A DNA stretch of 64,000 nucleotides from Agelas oroides. Its lineage: Eukaryota > Porifera > Demospongiae > Agelasida > Agelasidae. The DNA lies in NCBI GenBank assembly GCA_949130485.1, contig OX422187.1, positions 1,426,001 to 1,490,000 on the forward strand. Direction: 5' to 3'. Position 1 is the stretch's first letter. Each line of letters begins with the position of its first letter. The notes beneath the pieces are model-generated. The model saw nothing but the letters and a program-made list of their open reading frames with translations. It was not told where the DNA came from and did no database searches. Shown here piece by piece: positions 57,761 through 64,000 of this stretch. A program made the position numbers and the translations under genes.

Positions 57761-58534
57761 TAAAAGTGATGACATAATATTTCCTGTTTGGATGAGAGCT
57801 TACATTGGAGTTTCTATCGACCAAATGAGCTTCAAATGGTAGTTTTTTACACATTGCCAGTGGGTTAGTGGATGTTGGTTGGTTCAGTTTTTCCATTAGG
57901 GCTGTGTCATTGCTATCTCAACACCATTGTTGGTAGCCACAAAAGTTTTCCATTTTTTCTATGACATTTTCTCTGAGAGTTTCTACTCCAGGTTGCTGAA
58001 CGTCGTGCTGGCTAGAAAAGTCTATATTTGCATCATGATTGTCTCTGGCAGATTGTGTAGTGGAGACAATTGTGGCAAATGCTTCCCATTCTTGCTTACC
58101 TGGGTAGCCTCGTTCCCAGGCTCTCCCCGCTAAGAAGGGCCCTCCCCCCTCTTAGTGGGGAGAGCCTGGGAACGAGGCTACACCTGGGTACAGTTCACTG
58201 AAATCACACAGCTATTGCTTGAATTCTTTGTTGTTAAAGATCACCTGACGGATGGTGTCCTTTTCCTCCTTGACGTCGGCTTCTTCTCTTGCGGTCACGG
58301 AAGCCATGTACGCTAATGCGCTATTGGAAGCCCTACATACTTCATGCGACCAAGCGCGGCGCGCGGGTGATTCTCTTGCGGTCACGGAAGCCATGTACGC
58401 GAATGCGAAGCCCTACATACTTCGTGCGACCAAGCGCGGCGCGCGGGTGACGGTCGTACGATAATGATAATAATAATACATATATGAAATCTCCCAGCTG
58501 TACCGTCTATGTGGGGCTCGCTCAGGCTCGCCCC
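57761..58534 (-). mobile_element. copy lacking the hairpin end
   Basis: Starts mid-body at TAAAAGTGATGACATAAT directly after the CCCCAA of the previous copy; complete 5' end. Confidence 0.8.
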
Positions 58535-58545
58535 AATAATTATTA

Positions 58546-59558
58546 CTAGGGGAATGCAGTGCATTGTGGGGCGAGCATGAATGAGTTACTTGATGCATTA
58601 GAGTTTCATAGCACTACATTTACCCACTTGCATACACTAAGTCTCACATAACAATAGGCTCGTTCCCAGGTCTTCTCCACCTCCAGCTGTAGCCTGTAAC
58701 AGTAGAGGCGGGAAATGCCCAGGGGTGAGGCTAGGGTATCAAATGTATGCCGGTGTTCATGGAGCAATATAGCTCGGGTATAGCTATGTGCTCATCTGGG
58801 TAGGTATGTGGTTGGGTTCATTGTACACACCCTGTGTCGTTACAGTGGGGTAGTAGCTACAGCTGTAGGCAACAAATTTAGTCTCCAAGCAATTGGCCTG
58901 AAGAGTTGCAAGTCAAGGGTGAGGGTTCAACAGCTTAGTACGAACAAGTATATTCCATTGGTTTCCTGTGACTCCATATTTCGGCACTGTCTCCTCAAGT
59001 GTATGTCTATATAGTGGATATTTGCTGAGCCCATAGAGCTGTGAAATCAGGATTCTCTCAGCTATGGAGTATGGAGCCAGGTCTTTTTTGATGTAGTCTA
59101 TATTGTCAGCTCATTTCCTGAGCACAATTACTGGTGGAGTTGTGGTATGGAAGTTTCACAAGCTCTTCTCTAGCTGTTGCTCGTATTTGATCGAGTTACG
59201 CAGGCCTCCGTGATTCGAATTCTCACAAGCTGATCGCTCTGTACACTGAGCACTCCCCGCTGGTGGCAGAGTCACGAAGCACACCGTCAATAATCAGTCT
59301 CGGTCTCACTAGTAGTGCCTCCCTTTCCTCGCCGTTTTCAAATCTCTGTTGCGTTGATTCCCACTGTTCAGCCTTTCTAGTCTTGTCTCTTGAGCAAGCA
59401 GTAATACATATGCAATGCGGAAATATTGCATCGCGCACAAATAGGGCAGAATGCATATACGGAATACGCACGTACCATATATATATATATATAAATAAGT
59501 AAATATATAGACAATTTTCCGTTTTCACCACAAGTGTGGGGCTCGCTGCGCTCGCCCC
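58546..59558 (-). mobile_element. second subfamily, copy 2
   Basis: Same ends and cargo as 49179-50168, more diverged; an (AT)n tract near 59478-59492. Confidence 0.75.
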
Positions 59559-59563
59559 AATTA

Positions 59564-60669
59564 CTAGACGAATGCAGGGCATTGTGGGGCGAGCCTGAGC
59601 AAGCAGTATGCCAAGGACTACAATTGCGCATGCGCAGTTCATACACACGCGCGCGTACCCCTTCGCACTTGTCGAGGTGTCGAAGTTGGCGTGGCGTTTA
59701 GTAAGAAGTAACGTTGCTGTTTGCTTACTGTGCCTCATCCAAGTGTAGAAATGACAAAGGCAGCGTTGTACATTATTCACGCAGGAATGACCTCGTAATT
59801 GAAAGTCTTCAATTCTTGGCCAACCCACATCTAGTTTTCTGCTTAGGGGTGAGAAACAATGAATTGGTTTGGAAGAGGCTAACATGCAATTTTTTGTGTA
59901 CACAATCACCGTTATGGTTTATCAATTTTTGTTGTAAACAACATGACATTACACTAATAACGATATAAAAGTGATGACATAATATTTCCTGTTTGCATGA
60001 GAGCTTACATTGGAGTTTCTATCGACCAAATGAGCTTCAAATGGTAGTTTTTTACACATTGCCAGTGAGTTAGTGGATGTTGGTTGGTTCAGTTTTTCCA
60101 TTAGGGCTGTGTCATTGCTATCTCAACACCATTGTTGGTAGCCACAAAAGTTTTCCATTTTTTCTATGACATTTTCTCTGAGAGTTTCTACTCCAGGTTG
60201 CTGAACGTTGTGCTGGCTAGAAAAGTCTATATTTGCATCATCATTGTCTCTGGCAGATTGTGTAGTGGAGACAATTGTGGCAAATGCTTCCCATTCTTGC
60301 TTACCTAGGTAGCCTCGTTCCCAGGCTCTCCCCGCTAAGAAGGGCCCTCCCCCCTCTTAGTGGGGAGAGCCTGGGAACGAGGCTACACCTGGGTACAGTT
60401 CACTGAAATCACACAGCTATTGCTTGAATTCTTTGTTGTTAAAGATCACCTGACGGATGGTGTCCTTTTCCTCCTTGACGTCGGCTTCTTCTCTTGCGGT
60501 CACGGAAGCCATGTAAGCTAATGCGCTATTAGAAGCCCTACATACTTCATGCGACCAAACGCGGCGCGCGGGTGATTCTCTTGCTGTCACGGAAGCCATG
60601 TACGCGAATGCGAAGCCCTACATACTTCGTGCGACCAAGCGCGGCGCGCGGGTGACGGTCGTACGATAA
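59564..60669 (-). mobile_element. Helentron-like copy, short 5' end
   Basis: Ends at GTCGTACGATAA and is followed by the inverted stub 60672-60732. Confidence 0.8.
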
Positions 60670-60671
60670 TT

Positions 60672-60732
60672 GGGGCGAGCCTGAGCGAGCCCCACATAGA
60701 CGGTACAGCTGGGAGATTTCATATATGTATTA
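60672..60732 (+). mobile_element. inverted 5'-terminal stub
   Basis: Third example of GGGGCGAGCC...CATATATGTATTA facing the opposite way. Confidence 0.8.
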
Positions 60733-60809
60733 CTAGACGAATGCAGGGCATTGTGGGGCGAGCCTGAGCAAGCAGTATGCCAAGGACTACAATTGCGCAT
60801 GCGCAGTTC

Positions 60810-61262
60810 CCCTAAAGGACTTAACGACGGAGGTGGCAGCTCCTGAGCACTGGTTTGCTATTTGAAAATGTTAGATAAGACTCGGACGACGGCATTTTTG
60901 CATCACGAACTGAACAAGAAGCTGTGACAGGGTGGTTTTTGCCTAGGATGACGTTGAGACACCGACTAGGGCATCTCTGCTCTAAACTACACCACTGTAT
61001 CGTTGCTTCTGTCTTGTCACTTGCATTGTTCTGTACTCCCCCTCCCTTGCGTGTTTCGACCAAAGAAGAGGCCAATGGAACAGAGACTGTTTCCAGGGTA
61101 TTAATGGCGGAGGTTAATGCCATTTGTCTGTGGTGACCATGCTACAGTTTTGCTTCTTCAAGGATCACCTGTCTCCTACCTACCTTTATGTTCTGTGTGT
61201 GTTAGCTGTTTTGTTTTCTGTTTGTTGTGATTTTCTGTCAGACAAATGAACTTTGAACTTTG
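60810..61262 (+). mobile_element. insertion with a LINE-like 3' tail
   Basis: Unrelated 453-bp segment ending in AATGAACTTTGAACTTTGAAC, a short (TGAACTT)n tail as seen at 3' ends of some non-LTR retrotransposons. No reverse-transcriptase motif is readable; probably a 5'-truncated insert. Confidence 0.45.
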
Positions 61263-61393
61263 AACACGCGTGCCCTTTCGCACTTCTTGTCGAGGTGTCG
61301 AAGATGGCGTGGCGTTTAGTAAGAAGTAAAGTTGCTGTTTGTTTACTGTGCCTCATCCGAGTGTATAAATGACAAAGGCAGTGTTGTGCATTA

Positions 61394-62428
61394 TTAACCC
61401 TCGGTGCGCATGCGCAGCGAGGGTTACAGTACTGGGTCTGCGTGTCTGTGTGTCTGTCTGTGTGTGTCTGTTACTCAACATCTCACTTTATGCGTGATCA
61501 TTCGTGCCACAAACGATACTAACCTTCTCAGCGGCGGATGAAGGTCGAAATTTTAAGCGATTTTCTCTGAAAATGCTTCGTTGCGAAGCTAGAGCGTTTC
61601 CTGTTGGTACGGCTACATGATAAGTCGGCCATTTTTTTCTCCGCGGAAAACGCGCATGCGTATGAATCTGGACCACGTGGCTAGCGGCGATTTTGTTCTT
61701 GGGAGACGTTCTTTGCGAGTTCGATTATTGGCCATTGGCAGTAAGTATGCCTCCAACAAAGGTATGCCCGCACTGTAAAGCTGCTGTACCTGTAAGACGG
61801 AAGACATGTGAACGCTGTGATCATGTCTTTCGATCCAAACGAAAAGCAGAGTGTAATTTGCGAGAGAAAGCTATGAAACGTATGAGATCAGTAGAATCAG
61901 ATAGTGTGAAATCAGCTAGGAAAGCTACAGATAAGTTGCACAAGGCCTGTGAAAGAGCGTCAGAAACTCGTGAGCGAACTTTGTATAGGCAGGAACAAAA
62001 CAATGCGCATGGCAAGCATGAGAGACTCTGAAACCTTTGAGCAAACTGTGCAGAGGAAAGAGTGAGATAGAATGCACAAAGCAAGCATGAGAGAGTCTGA
62101 AACCTTTGAGCAAACTGTGCAGAGGACTCCTCTGAAGAGCGAGATAGAATGCACAAAGCAAGCATGAGAGAGTCTGAAACCTTTCTGCAAACTGTGCATA
62201 GGCAAATAACCGCAATGTACTGCACTGTGTTAATATTAGGCCCAAGTGCCTAGCTGTCAGAACAGATTTGAGGACAGACAGGAATGAATTAATATCAAAA
62301 AGCGTGCCATATCAACTCGAGAGCAAACGTCATGATACTATTGTTCACGAGACAGTGATCGATTCTAGTTAACACACAAGGACAATCACATGCACTGCTG
62401 CACCAAGGGTTTGGCACTTCAGTTTCAT
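61394..62428 (+). mobile_element. transposon insertion with AACCCTCGGTGCGCATGCGC terminus
   Basis: Begins with a 30-bp near-palindrome at 61396-61425 (AACCCTCGGTGCGCATGC then GCAGCGAGGGTT) followed by GTCTGTGTGTCTG runs. It interrupts the Helentron-like copy between CATTATT and CACACAGGAATGACC. It carries the zinc-ribbon/STPR gene below. The right end is not clearly defined. Confidence 0.55.
61747..62031 (+). pseudogene. zinc-ribbon plus STPR-like repeat transposon protein, truncated
   Basis: Starts MPPTKVCPHCKAAVPVRRKT, CERCDHVFRSKRKAE: two CxxC pairs forming a zinc ribbon. A basic region follows, then the first repeat (RASETRERTLYRQEQNNAH). The frame stops at 62031; beyond it, two or three more repeats of MRESETFEQTVQR type continue in shifted frames to about 62210. 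Proteins with this N terminus and many RxSETxEQTLxRQQ repeats occur in sponge genomes (from memory). An upstream in-frame methionine exists near 61693, but the CPHC context favours 61747. Non-functional here. Confidence 0.55.
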
Positions 62429-63379
62429 TCACACAGGAATGACCTTGTAATTGAAAGTCTTCAATTATTCTTGGCCAACCCACATCTAGTTTTCTGCTTA
62501 GGGATGAGAAACAATGAATTGATTTGGAAGAGGTTAACATGCAATTTTTTGTGTACACAATCACAGTTATGGTTCTTGTTGTAAACATGACATTACACTA
62601 ATAATGATATAAAAGTGATGACATAATATTTCCTGTTTACATGAGAGCTTACATTGGAGTTTCTATCGACCAAATGAGCTTCAAATGGTGTATGGTGGTA
62701 GTTTTTTTTACACATTGCCAGTGAGTTAGTGGATGTTAGTTGGTTCAGTTTTTCCATTAGGGCTGTGTCATTGCTATCTCAACACCACTGTTGGTAGCCA
62801 CAAAAGTTTTTCTATGACATCATGGGTTGAAGTTGCAAGGCCTATAATATTAATTTAAAGATCACATGAATCATTCCATTTTCTCTGAGAGTTTCTACTC
62901 CAGGTTGCTGAACGTCGTGCTGGCTAGAAAAGTCTATATTTGCATCATCATTGTCTCTGGCAGATCGTGTAGTGGAGACAACTGTGGCAAATGCTTCCCA
63001 TTCTTGCTTACCTTGGTAGCCTCGTTCCCAGGCTCTCCCCGCTAAGAAGGGCTCTCACCTTCTTAGTGGGAAGAGCCTGGGAACGAGGCTACACCTGGGT
63101 ACAGTTCACTGAAATCACACAGCTATTGCTTGAATTCTTTGTTGTTAAAGATCACCTGACGGATGGCGTCCTTTTCCTCCTTGACGTCGGCTTCTCTTGT
63201 GGTCACGGAAGCCATGTAACGCTAATGTGATATTGGAAGCCCTACATACTTCGTGCGACCAAGCGCGGCGCGCGGGTGACGGTCGTACGATAATAAAACA
63301 TATATGAAATCGCCCAGCTGTACCGTCTATGTGGGGCTCGCTCAGGCTCGCCCCAACTATTTCCCCCCAGACGTCATAA

Positions 63380-64000
63380 CTAGATGAATGCAGGGCATTG
63401 TGGGGCGAGCCTGAGCAAGCAGTATGCCAAGGATTACAATTGCGCGTGCGCAGTTCGTACACACGCGCGCGTACCCCTTCGCACTTGTCGAGGTGTCGAA
63501 GTTGTCGTAGCGTTTAGTAAGAAGTAAAGTTGCTGTTTGCTTACTGTGCCTCATCCAAGTGTAGAAATGACAAAGGCAGCGTTGTACATTATTCACACAG
63601 GAATGACCTCGTAATTGAAAGTCTTCAATTCTTGGCCAACCCACATCTAGTTTTCTGCTTAGGGGTGAGAAACAATGAATTGGTTTGGAAGAGGCTAACA
63701 TGCAATTTTTTGTGTACACAATCACCGTTATGGTTTATCAATTTTTGTTGTAAACAACATGACATTACACTAATAACGATATAAAAGTGATGACATAATA
63801 TTTCCTGTTTGCATGAGAGCTTACATTGGAGTTTCTATCGACCAAATGAGCTTCAAATGGTAGTTTTTTTACACATTGCCAGTGAGTTAGTGGATGTTGT
63901 TTGGTTCAGTTTTTCCATTAGGGCTGTGTCATTGCTATCTCAACACCATTGTTGGTAGCCACAAAAGTTTTCCATTTTTTCTATGACATTTTCTCTGAGA
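63380..64000 (-). mobile_element. Helentron-like copy, cut by window end
   Basis: CTAG at 63380, hairpin and about 620 bp of body. Confidence 0.85.

Larger units (their letters stand above)
60733..63354 (-). mobile_element. Helentron-like copy carrying two insertions
   Basis: The hairpin end at 60733-60809 is interrupted by 60810-61262. The body resumes at 61263, is interrupted again by about 61394-62428, and continues to CCCC at 63354. It is more diverged than the other copies. Confidence 0.75.

Overview
The window looks like nuclear DNA of a metazoan, most likely a sponge (inference). The host genes are split into many short exons with GT/AG borders and small introns, and they encode eukaryotic proteins: VPS41, a SMARCC/BAF155-170 tail, a dynein heavy chain, SDHD, MED18, a HECT E3 and an RBR E3. 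The transposon relics (23-residue STPR repeats, a CPHCKAAVPVR zinc-ribbon protein, a Mutator-like fragment, an IS630/Tc1-like transposase) fit sponges and cnidarians. There are no bacterial operons, rRNA genes or CRISPR arrays.

Layout. 1-9.9 kb: no recognisable host gene; fold-back elements, one hAT-like element and relics of STPR-type transposon proteins. 10.2-11.5 kb: a HECT-domain fragment with a frameshift. 11.55-17.7 kb: four nearly identical 1.22-kb tandem units, the last split by a 1.25-kb mobile element. 18.8-30.8 kb, + strand: one RING exon of an RNF14-like RBR ligase, a Mutator-like fragment flanked by a 40-bp satellite, thirteen exons of VPS41 (N-terminal half only) with a 93/94-bp minisatellite built from one of its own exons, then the C-terminal tail of SMARCC and an unassigned coding stretch. 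31.6-41.3 kb, - strand: a broken dynein heavy-chain gene (stalk and AAA5) carrying an IS630-like transposon, then a complete four-exon SDHD and a MED18 gene whose C-terminal exon I cannot find. 41.5-64 kb: about twenty tandem, nested and truncated copies of the mobile element also seen at 16.0 kb.

The strongest candidate for an undescribed system is that element family. Every copy has a GGGGCGAGCC subterminal repeat at both ends in inverted, asymmetric positions, a short hairpin followed by CTAG at one end, an (ATT/ATC)n tract near the other, and no transposase gene. The flank after CTAG always starts with T, and an empty/filled comparison inside the 1.22-kb satellite shows at most a TT duplication. 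This matches non-autonomous Helitron/Helentron-type (HINE, DINE-1-like) elements. Members with different internal sequence share these ends. Copies sit head to tail, nest in each other, carry inverted 5' stubs at junctions, and have taken part in a recent ~2.25-kb duplication.

Only SDHD looks intact. The other host genes are partial, in part because of insertions, stops and frameshifts seen here, and in part perhaps because of assembly; the two cannot be separated from the sequence alone.
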